DNA of 5,467 bases from Planctomycetaceae bacterium. GTDB lineage: Bacteria; Planctomycetota; Planctomycetia; Pirellulales; Thermoguttaceae. The notes beneath the pieces are model-generated. The model was given only the letters and a program-made list of their open reading frames with translations. It searched no databases and had not been told where the DNA came from. Location: positions 1-5,467 of the forward strand of contig JAISNF010000211.1 in NCBI GenBank assembly GCA_031276415.1, read 5' to 3'. The position numbers and the translations under genes were made by a program. Below are positions 1 to 5,416 of the stretch, piece after piece (the stretch's first letter is position 1; the number at the start of each line of letters is the position of its first letter).

Positions 1-47
1 ATTGCCTTTGTTTTCTGTGAATTTTTTTTGTCCCACTAAATCAATAC

Positions 48-66
48 AAGGAAAAAAAAAAAAATT
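48..66 (+). promoter_or_regulatory. Shine-Dalgarno-like AAGGA with A13 spacer tract
   Basis: AAGGA at 48-52 is the only purine-rich ribosome-binding candidate ahead of the ATG at 67. The 14-nt gap to the start codon is longer than usual and is almost entirely a run of 13 A (52-64) followed by TT. The A run may itself act as an unstructured, A-rich translation enhancer. Because it is a homopolymer, its length, and so the spacing to the start codon, could vary by slippage. That is inference from the sequence only. Confidence 0.45.
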
Positions 67-624
67 ATGCTGAAAAAAATATTTGTTCTTTTTCTTATTT
101 TTTTAGGAATCTGCTGTTATGGAGGTTGTGCCAGGCATTCCCTGCCGAGTGATCTTCCGAACCTTGTTTCTGTCACAATTACAGTAACGCAAGAAGGAAA
201 ACCGCTTGCTGATGCTCTGGTTTCACTTTCGCCGATTGATACGAATACGAAGTGGTCAGCAATTGGGAGAACCGATATTAACGGTAACACACAAATGTCC
301 ACTAATGGTATGTACAATGGCATTGTACCCGGAAAATATAAGGTTGTTATTCTTAAAGAGGAAACAGAAAAACCGGCTAATCCGTATGAAGGAGCACCTG
401 ATCCCAAAGTTGATATGGATAAATATCAGGAATGGTATATGAAAAACGAGTCTAAAATCGCCGCCATGCAACACCATCAAGCAAAAGTTTTTACGTTTGT
501 TGAGGAAAAATATACATCCTCCGAAACAACTCCATTAGAAATTGAGATTACCAGTAATATTCACCAATACAACGTAGATGCGGGTAAAATCATCAAGGTA
601 AAATTGAAAGACCATAAAAAATAA
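67..624 (+). CDS. Small lipoprotein with transthyretin/carboxypeptidase-regulatory-like domain
   Basis: This encodes a 185-residue exported protein of unknown ligand. Residues 1-20 form a type II signal peptide: MLKK, a hydrophobic stretch (IFVLFLIFLGICC), then Y-G-G-C with Cys21 as the probable lipidated residue. The lipobox is atypical because Tyr sits at -3. Residues 33-97 read as a compact beta-sandwich of the TTR/carboxypeptidase-regulatory type: VTITVTQEGKPLADALVSLSP, then a turn with GRTDINGN, then GIVPGKYKVVILK. Residues 100-140 are a charged, proline-containing insertion (NPYEGAPDPK). Near residues 145-160, EEKYTSSETTPLEIEI resembles the closing strand segment of the many small planctomycete lipoproteins of this kind. 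In that phylum such genes often follow a DUF1559 prepilin-like gene, but any such neighbour lies outside this window. The gene is complete, with an ATG start and a TAA stop. A structural or carbohydrate/protein-binding envelope role is inference. Confidence 0.85.
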   Translation: MLKKIFVLFLIFLGICCYGGCARHSLPSDLPNLVSVTITVTQEGKPLADALVSLSPIDTNTKWSAIGRTDINGNTQMSTNGMYNGIVPGKYKVVILKEETEKPANPYEGAPDPKVDMDKYQEWYMKNESKIAAMQHHQAKVFTFVEEKYTSSETTPLEIEITSNIHQYNVDAGKIIKVKLKDHKK

Positions 625-640
625 GAGTAACTATATTTTA

Positions 641-670
641 ACTTGTCGGGAATCAGGTCTTTTATTTTTT
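641..670 (+). terminator. Weak intrinsic-terminator-like hairpin after the lipoprotein gene
   Basis: ACTTG (641-645) can pair with CAGGT (654-658) through five pairs, one of them G-U, around an 8-nt loop. A T-rich tract follows immediately (CTTTTATTTTTT, 659-670). The position, 17 nt after the TAA stop, is right for a rho-independent terminator. The stem is short and has few GC pairs, so this is only a candidate. Confidence 0.35.
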
Positions 671-680
671 AATATTTCAA

Positions 681-855
681 AAGGTAGTCAATGTTTCGCC
701 GAAAGGCTTTCACCCACCATTGGTCGGCGTACTCGCCGACAGGGAATCGGTTGTAGTTCCCGATCAACCGTTGCGACCCGTAGGTTAGACAACCTTCGGC
801 GAAGGGATCGCCTACCTAATGATTACAAACTCACAAGGTAGATAATGTTTCGGCA
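681..855. repeat. Cluster of mini-palindromes bounded by a 20-bp direct repeat
   Basis: Near-identical 20-mers lie at 681-700 and 836-855 (AAGGTAG, two variable bases, AATGTTTCG; 17 of 20 match). Between them are several short stems: TTTC/GAAA around GCC (694-704), GTCGGCG/CGCCGAC with a 4-nt loop (723-740), CGGTTG/CAACCG (748-770), AGGTT/AACCT (782-795) and CCTTC/GAAGG around GGC (793-805). No open reading frame with coding character crosses the block. It resembles an intergenic REP-like repeat mosaic, and the flanking direct repeats suggest either repeated insertion of a unit or two partial copies of it. Whether other genomic copies exist cannot be seen from here. Confidence 0.6.
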
Positions 856-868
856 ATAAAGGTAGAAT

Positions 869-920
869 AAATTTGACCCCTTGCGGGGTCAGATTTAGTT
901 GAGAGTGGAGAGTGGAGAGT
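869..920. repeat. Composite repeat, copy A: GC hairpin plus GT(T/G)GAGA heptamer array
   Basis: A 12-bp stem with one wobble pair (869-880 with 885-896, core GACCCC/GGGGTC) closes a TTGC loop. It is followed directly by AGTTGAGAG and then three heptamers, GTTGAGA, GTGGAGA and GTGGAGA (898-918). The same arrangement recurs at 5417-5467. The hairpin could stop transcription, but no T tract follows it on the plus strand. On the minus strand the stem would be read after the array and followed by TTATTC, also a poor tail. I therefore call it a dispersed repeat and not a terminator. Confidence 0.65.
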
Positions 921-942
921 TTCGCAATGCGGAATTACAACT

Positions 943-955
943 GTTTCGGCGAAAC
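943..955. repeat. Small palindrome GTTTC-GGC-GAAAC
   Basis: GTTTC and GAAAC pair perfectly around GGC. The core TTCGGCGAA also occurs at 795-803, and as TTCGCCGAA at 695-703, so this is another member of the same short palindrome family, lying outside the direct-repeat-bounded block. The remaining DNA between here and 1019 shows no gene or further structure that I can support. Confidence 0.5.
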
Positions 956-1036
956 GTAGCCTGCTTTTCAAAGAAAACCAAATCACTAAAGGGAACTTCT
1001 TAATAATTAGTTTTTTTTATTAACCACAGATTATTT

Positions 1037-1180
1037 AACCACAGAAAACACCGAGTTCACAGAGAAAAACCGTCCGCAGATGACTCAGATGATCGCAGAT
1101 AATTTGTTTTATATTTAAAAATTATCTGCGCTCGTCTGCGTAATCTGCGGACGCATTTCTTCTCTGTGTTCTTGGTGGTT
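1037..1180. repeat. 144-nt imperfect inverted repeat (large intergenic hairpin)
   Basis: The inner arms 1071-1105 and 1119-1153 match as inverted repeats at 31 of 35 positions. They include an 11-bp perfect block (CGTCCGCAGAT) and a 12-bp perfect block (CGCAGATAATTT) around a 13-nt AT-rich loop. The outer arms add CACAGAGAA (1058-1066 with 1160-1168) and AACCAC (1037-1042 with 1175-1180), with about seven unpaired extra bases on the left. TTAACCACAGA occurs twice just upstream or at the edge (1020-1030 and 1035-1045). The arms contain no coding frame, which fits a palindromic intergenic repeat or MITE-like element. Elements with CACAGAG and CTGCG motifs recur between genes in several environmental phyla, as I recall. 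Its function is unknown. Confidence 0.75.
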
Positions 1181-1260
1181 TTAAAAAGTAAATTTGAGCG
1201 GACGAATAACTGTCGTATTATCAAAGTATTTTGATGTAAAATTGAGTATTGGCTTTGTTG

Positions 1261-1292
1261 CGGTTATAACTGTAATCGGTTATGATTATAAT
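1261..1292 (+). promoter_or_regulatory. Candidate promoter with consensus TATAAT, inside a 16-bp tandem repeat
   Basis: TATAAT at 1287-1292 is a perfect -10 hexamer 49 nt ahead of the ATG at 1342. With a 17-bp spacer the -35 would be TTATAA (1264-1269), a weak 3-of-6 match. The whole stretch is two adjacent 16-mers (1261-1276 and 1277-1292) that agree at 13 of 16 positions and both begin CGGTTAT. A tandem repeat ending on the -10 could be an operator for a dimeric regulator, or may simply be a local duplication. No regulator gene lies nearby to decide this. Confidence 0.4.
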
Positions 1293-1331
1293 AGTTACGA
1301 TGTTATGTTAAATCATTCTCTAACCCAAAAT

Positions 1332-1344
1332 GAGGTTCAAAATG
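1332..1344 (+). promoter_or_regulatory. Ribosome-binding site that favours the ATG at 1342
   Basis: GAGG at 1332-1335 lies 6 nt before the ATG at 1342-1344, which is good Shine-Dalgarno spacing. The upstream in-frame ATG at 1330 overlaps this motif and has only CTAACCCAAA before it, with no purine-rich site. The shorter protein, lacking the first four residues (MRFK), is therefore more likely. Confidence 0.6.
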
Positions 1345-3417
1345 TTTCGATTTGTATTTGTATTTTTTGTGTGTGTTGTTTTTGTTTTAGAAAACTCTTT
1401 TAAATATCTCAACGCAGCACCACAACCGGAAAAAGTTGCTCAGGTTGTTGCCGGAACTCTTAAAGAGGCAAAAGTTTCATGGTGGGGTTTTGATGCGGAA
1501 GATTCAACATCGTTTCTTCAAACGGCGATTGATTCGAAAGTTCCTCGTCTGATTGTGGATCGTCAACCCGCGTCTTGGATTACCGGTACATTATTATTAC
1601 GTAGCGATTTGGAACTCGTTTTCGAAGAAGGAACCGAACTGCTCGCTAAAAAAGGTCTTTTTCAGGGATTGGGAGAGCCGCTTCTTGCCGTTTCAAATGC
1701 AAAGAATGTAAAAATCATCGGACTCGGTAACGGCGCAACTCTCCGAATGCGAAAAGCCGATTATCATTCCGATTCGTACAAAAAATCAGAATGGCGGCAT
1801 GGTATTAACTTACGAAGTGTCGAAAATGTCGTTATTGAAAATCTTTCTATTATTGCTTCCGGCGGTGACGGAATTTATCTTGGAGTGGCGACGAGAGGCG
1901 TTCCCTGCCGTAATGTTACGATTAAAAAAGTCGTTTGCGACGACAACAACCGGCAAGGAATTAGTGTTATTAGTGCGGATCGGTTGCTTATTGAAGATTG
2001 TGTTCTGAAAAATACTTGGGGAACACCGCCGGCAGCCGGTATTGATTTTGAACCAAACCGACCTGATGAACAATTAACCGATTGTATTATGCGGCGTTGC
2101 CGTATCGAAAATAATTTCGGTGACGGTATTGAGTTTTATCTGGGCAATCTTTTGCGATCAACAATTCCAATTTCCGTCCGGTTGGAACAATGTGTTGTTC
2201 TGAGCGGAAAACATTATGGTTTTAATTTCATTACACATGATACGCCGGAATTGACAGTTAAAGGACATTGCGAATTGATTGATTGCCGTTTTGAAAACTG
2301 TGAAAGCGGTGGAATTGCAATTGTGCAAAAATCCGCCAAAGGTGTTGCCGTAACAATGAAAAATACGGAAATCGTTCACTGCGGAAAAGAGCCGGAAACT
2401 GCTCCGATTCGTTTTAGGACAAACGAGTTGGATGATTTCGGAGGAATTGATTTGGGAACAATTCAAATAACCGATCATCAGAAACGTTTACCTGTCAAAT
2501 TGACGGATATTTCAACGCTTCCGAAACAGATTACCGGTCAATTACAACTCAAACGGAATAATCAAACAGAAAATCTGACCATCAACGATTCATGGTTAAC
2601 GCAAAATTATCCCAATCATCTTCGGGCGATTCAGCGTGTCAAACCGGACACGAAAGATTTTGTTCCGTTATTTGTTCCATTAGAAACAAAATTATCCGAA
2701 ACAGATTCACGTTTACCGGATTCACGTTTACCGGTTATTTGGTTGCGAAAATCGGGAACGTTTTGGATTTACGCAGAGAAAGGAACGCCTATTCGTTTGA
2801 CGCTTGCAGTCCGGCGGATTGGGAATAGTGAACTGGCTCCGTGTTCAGGAACATTCACGTTGCCGAATGGTAAAACGGAAAAGTTTAAGATTCCGGTTGA
2901 ATCCGTACAAAATTTTGAATACAAAACAAATTCAGTTGCGGAAACAGGCGTTTATATTTTGCAAACCGATGTTGGTAATCATGCGGTGCGGCTTGTTCAA
3001 TGTAATCAGCCGATTGTTTTTCCGGCGAATCCATATCTTAATTTGATTGCGAGTTCTTGCCGCTTTTATTTTTCTGTACCGGCGGAATCAAAGGAGTTTG
3101 GAATTAGGATTCGGGGATCAGAAAACGAAGCGGTCAAAGCAAGTGTTGTTAATCCGGCAGGTCAAACGGTTTGGACGAGGGACAATATTAACGAAACGGT
3201 TCAGTTTGACCAAATCCGTGTTGACGGGAATACCGGAAACGATAATAACAATAACAACAACATTGCCGGAATCTGGCAAATTGTTTTGGAACGACCGAGC
3301 CGTTTTGTATTTGAAGATTTTGGCGTAACACTTTTAGGCATTCCGCCGATTCTTTACGCCCAAAAACCAACATTTTCTGCGAATAATTCTTTATTTACGG
3401 ACGGAAACCGAAATTAA
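1342..3417 (+). CDS. Secreted right-handed parallel beta-helix protein (pectate-lyase-like fold)
   Basis: This encodes about 691 residues from the ATG at 1342, or 695 from the ATG at 1330; positions below use the longer numbering. Residues 5-29 form a Sec-type signal peptide with a strongly hydrophobic core (FVFVFFVCVVFVL) and likely cleavage near LNA-AP. Residues about 50-360 are a beta-helix. An entry segment WWGFDAEDSTSFLQTAID resembles the N-cap of pectin-lyase-fold proteins, followed by coils with SGGDGIYLG (177-185), CDDNNRQGISVISA (203-216), AGIDFEPNRPDE (236-247) and NNFGDGIEFYLG (261-272). The paired Asp204/Asp205 and the Asp and Glu of IDFEP are candidate active-site acids, but no lyase or GH28 catalytic set is clear. 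Residues 465-670 look like beta-sandwich material ending AGIWQIVLERPSRFVFEDFG, which I cannot assign to a family. Residues 639-644 are six Asn. Polysaccharide binding or cleavage is the likely role; the substrate is unknown. The neighbouring genes give no pathway clue. Confidence 0.88.
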   Translation: MFRFVFVFFVCVVFVLENSFKYLNAAPQPEKVAQVVAGTLKEAKVSWWGFDAEDSTSFLQTAIDSKVPRLIVDRQPASWITGTLLLRSDLELVFEEGTELLAKKGLFQGLGEPLLAVSNAKNVKIIGLGNGATLRMRKADYHSDSYKKSEWRHGINLRSVENVVIENLSIIASGGDGIYLGVATRGVPCRNVTIKKVVCDDNNRQGISVISADRLLIEDCVLKNTWGTPPAAGIDFEPNRPDEQLTDCIMRRCRIENNFGDGIEFYLGNLLRSTIPISVRLEQCVVLSGKHYGFNFITHDTPELTVKGHCELIDCRFENCESGGIAIVQKSAKGVAVTMKNTEIVHCGKEPETAPIRFRTNELDDFGGIDLGTIQITDHQKRLPVKLTDISTLPKQITGQLQLKRNNQTENLTINDSWLTQNYPNHLRAIQRVKPDTKDFVPLFVPLETKLSETDSRLPDSRLPVIWLRKSGTFWIYAEKGTPIRLTLAVRRIGNSELAPCSGTFTLPNGKTEKFKIPVESVQNFEYKTNSVAETGVYILQTDVGNHAVRLVQCNQPIVFPANPYLNLIASSCRFYFSVPAESKEFGIRIRGSENEAVKASVVNPAGQTVWTRDNINETVQFDQIRVDGNTGNDNNNNNNIAGIWQIVLERPSRFVFEDFGVTLLGIPPILYAQKPTFSANNSLFTDGNRN
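2704..2733 (+). repeat. Perfect 15-bp in-frame tandem duplication (DSRLP twice)
   Basis: GATTCACGTTTACCG occurs twice without a break (2704-2718 and 2719-2733). The unit is five codons, so the frame is kept and the protein gains DSRLPDSRLP. It lies in the linker between the beta-helix part and the C-terminal sandwich-like region, where added length is probably tolerated. Identity of the copies suggests a recent slippage event. Confidence 0.85.
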
Positions 3418-3461
3418 ACATCACAAACTTCAACCATCGCAACAGTGTCTGAAAACCCTTC

Positions 3462-3477
3462 AGGCGAAATGTTGCCT
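3462..3477 (-). terminator. Short hairpin in the convergent spacer, possible terminator for the radical SAM gene
   Basis: AGGCGA and TTGCCT pair (one G-U) around AATG. Read on the minus strand the hairpin lies 45 nt past the stop of the radical SAM gene and is followed by GAAGGGTTTT, a poor T tail. On the plus strand no T tract follows it. This is the only stem I see in the 105-bp gap between the two convergent stops, so it is reported at low confidence. Confidence 0.2.
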
Positions 3478-3522
3478 CCAACACCAAAAAATAGCGGCGG
3501 GTTTTAAACTGCCGGACAAATG

Positions 3523-5235
3523 TTAATATCGGACGTATTCCCAAGGTAATTCCTTATTGTCGGGAATTGTTTCGTGAACAATTTGATGGACATTGATTTT
3601 TTCTTCGGCAATTGCCTGCTCCCAGCAGTCACCGCGAAAATAATCCGTCCACGCATCAAGCCGCGCACCCAACCGCCACGCCTTTTCAATAACACGACAA
3701 AATCGCCGATCACTCCGGCAAATTAACGCTTCAAGTAAACTCGTTTCCAATGTGTGATATTTGAGCGAAATCCCCGTCCGACGTACCCGATTAACCATTC
3801 GTGCATGCGCATTGAGAAAATAACCCTGCGATTGCATCCCAAAACGCTCCCATATTGAATGAGGTTTCGGTACAAAATTCGAAACGTTTGCCGTAATAAC
3901 CGGCACTCTGCCGCGAATCCGTTTGCCAAGCCGACCAATCTCCAAAGATAAATCAATAATCCCGTCAATATCCGCCTCCGTCTCCTCCGGTAAACCACAA
4001 AGAAAATACATCTTCACCCGATTAAAACCGTTGGAAAATGCAGATTCACAACCGGCAAGCAAATTTTCGTTCGTAATCGGTTTGCCAATTCGCCGCCGCA
4101 TTTCGTCGCGGGCGGCTTCGGGAGCAAGAGTTAAACCGGATGTCCGTTCCGTAGTCAATTGCCGCATCACACTGCTGAGTTGGTGATTCACCCGCAAACT
4201 CGGCACCGAAATAGAAACATTCAACGGCGTCAGCACTTCACGAAGCAGTTCCATGAGTTCTTCAAATTTCGGATAATCGCTTGTTGAAAGTGAAAGCAAA
4301 GACACTTCGTCCGAACCGGTCGCCAAACAAGATTCCAAAGCAATTCGGGCAATTGATTCAGGACTTCGCATCCGAATCGGACGTTTTTGCACCGTGCTGA
4401 CACAAAATTTACATCGACCCGGACAACCCCGCATAATCTCAATCGCAACACGATCTTGAACACATTCAACCAACGGCACAATACGAAGAATCGGCGGCTC
4501 AAACGCCTCAATGTTTTCAACAATCGCCGGTCGAACCACTTCTGGAACTCCCGATTCATTCGGCACAGGTTTTAACGCCCGACCGTCGGAATCATAACGG
4601 ACTGTGTAAAATTGCGGAACAACCGCAAACGGAAATTGACGGGCAGTTTCAAGCAACGCAGAACGGCGATCCGAATGAATCTGTTTCATTTCAAGCCAAA
4701 AATCACAAACCGCAGGAAGCGATTCTTCGCCGTCACCAATCGTAAAAAGATCAATAAATTCACTCATCGGTTCCGGGTTGACCGCTGACGGTCCGCCCGC
4801 AATCACCAAAGGATCATTCATTGTCCGCTCTGCTCCGTGAAGCGGCACTCCGCCAAGATCAAGCATCGTCAGAACATTCGTGTATGACATCTCGTATTGC
4901 AACGAAAAACCAAGAACATCAAACTCCGAAAGCGGTGAAAATGTTTCCAGCGAATAAAGCGGCAAACCGTGTTTTCGCAACGATTGTTCCATGTCGGGAT
5001 ACGGCGTAAAAACCCGTTCACATGCCCAATCATTCCGGCGATTCATTAGAGAATAAAGCAGTTGCAGCCCGTAATTACTCATCCCAATTGTGTAAACATC
5101 AGGAAAAGCAAAACAAAACCGACCACGCACAGAATCTTTCGGTTTAACAATACTCCCAAGTTCACCGCCAATATATTGCCCCGGCAGTGTAACTTCGGAA
5201 AATAATAAATGTTCAATTTGCTGACGAAAAGTCAA
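3523..5235 (-). CDS. Radical SAM protein with B12-binding-like N-terminus (TIGR03960-like)
   Basis: This encodes 570 residues of a predicted cytoplasmic Fe-S enzyme of unknown reaction. The start is entered at a TTG (5235) behind a weak AAAGA; the frame stays open upstream to a stop at 5278-5280 without an ATG, and the first internal Met is residue 52. PGQYIGGELGSI (18-29) and the section FAFPDVYTIGMSNYGLQLLY (43-62) are typical of the family opening. Residues about 40-170 resemble a Rossmann-type B12-binding domain but lack the DxHxxG cobalamin-ligand motif. GGPSAVNPEPMSEFIDLFTIGDGEE (147-171) follows, written here as the segment with key GGP and GDGEE. The radical SAM core carries MRGCPGRCKFC, with Cys271, Cys275 and Cys278 as the 4Fe-4S ligands, then APEAARDEMR (371-380) and FLCGLPEET (411-419). 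The end, ELPWEYV, matches the LPWD-type C-terminus of this family, so the protein looks complete. Many relatives are fused to or followed by a DUF2344 partner, but none is seen here; the next 105 bp lead to a convergent gene. Confidence 0.9.
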   Translation of the reverse strand: MTFRQQIEHLLFSEVTLPGQYIGGELGSIVKPKDSVRGRFCFAFPDVYTIGMSNYGLQLLYSLMNRRNDWACERVFTPYPDMEQSLRKHGLPLYSLETFSPLSEFDVLGFSLQYEMSYTNVLTMLDLGGVPLHGAERTMNDPLVIAGGPSAVNPEPMSEFIDLFTIGDGEESLPAVCDFWLEMKQIHSDRRSALLETARQFPFAVVPQFYTVRYDSDGRALKPVPNESGVPEVVRPAIVENIEAFEPPILRIVPLVECVQDRVAIEIMRGCPGRCKFCVSTVQKRPIRMRSPESIARIALESCLATGSDEVSLLSLSTSDYPKFEELMELLREVLTPLNVSISVPSLRVNHQLSSVMRQLTTERTSGLTLAPEAARDEMRRRIGKPITNENLLAGCESAFSNGFNRVKMYFLCGLPEETEADIDGIIDLSLEIGRLGKRIRGRVPVITANVSNFVPKPHSIWERFGMQSQGYFLNAHARMVNRVRRTGISLKYHTLETSLLEALICRSDRRFCRVIEKAWRLGARLDAWTDYFRGDCWEQAIAEEKINVHQIVHETIPDNKELPWEYVRY

Positions 5236-5262
5236 AATATCTTTCGGAATTATTTGTTCGTA

Positions 5263-5287
5263 ATTAAATATTAAATATTAAATATTA
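5263..5287. repeat. ATTAAAT heptamer tandem repeat upstream of the radical SAM gene
   Basis: Three perfect ATTAAAT units (5263-5283) and a partial fourth (ATTA) lie 28 nt upstream of the TTG start of the minus-strand gene, in its presumed 5' leader or promoter region. The array is AT-only and could alter promoter or leader spacing in 7-bp steps. I found no convincing -35/-10 pair on the minus strand around it; the best is TTGTTA with a poor -10. Confidence 0.7.
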
Positions 5288-5342
5288 GTAACCGTTCACG
5301 GAGATGTTTAACAAGTTATCATAATGAAAAAAATCAATCTTA

Positions 5343-5389
5343 ACCCCGCAGGGGTGTGAACCGTAGGTGTAGCGAAGCGCAACCTACGG
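5343..5389. repeat. Two adjacent intergenic hairpins (ACCCC/GGGGT and CCGTAGGT/ACCTACGG)
   Basis: ACCCC (5343-5347) pairs with GGGGT (5351-5355) around GCA. Five bases later CCGTAGGT (5361-5368) pairs perfectly with ACCTACGG (5382-5389) around a 13-nt loop that contains GCGAAGCGC, itself self-complementary at its ends. CCGTAGGT also occurs at 778-785 within the palindrome cluster, so the two spacers share parts. Neither hairpin has a T tract, so I treat them as repeat-type palindromes and not terminators. Confidence 0.6.
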
Positions 5390-5416
5390 ATAAACGTATC
5401 AACCACACCAAACAAA

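Noticed and set aside
874..891. Strong GC hairpin as a rho-independent terminator
   Set aside because: No T tract follows on either strand, and the hairpin recurs joined to the same heptamer array at 5417-5467, so a repeat element explains it better.
898..918. GTGGAGA array as a CRISPR or origin iteron array
   Set aside because: The units are only 7 bp with no spacers, no cas or replication genes are present, and the units directly abut.
1020..1045. TTAACCACAGA duplicated as a transposon target-site duplication
   Set aside because: Both copies lie on the same side of the hairpin, so they do not flank it; they look like a repeat-edge duplication and not a target-site duplication.
1037..1180. 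tRNA or known riboswitch in the long hairpin
   Set aside because: The structure is one long rod with no cloverleaf or conserved aptamer motif that I recognise, and it ends about 160 nt ahead of the gene.
1330..1341. Start of the beta-helix protein at the first ATG (1330)
   Set aside because: That ATG overlaps the GAGG motif that sits at ideal distance from the ATG at 1342, and it has no ribosome-binding site of its own.
1194..1403. Open frame of 69 residues overlapping the start of the beta-helix gene
   Set aside because: It begins with TTG without a ribosome-binding site, overlaps the signal-peptide codons of the larger gene, and its Cys/Phe-rich tail is the shifted reading of that hydrophobic segment.
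4230..4559. Open frames of about 60-110 residues within the radical SAM gene on both strands
   Set aside because: They are shadows of the real gene in other frames: Arg- or Asn-rich, no domain recognised and no ribosome-binding site.
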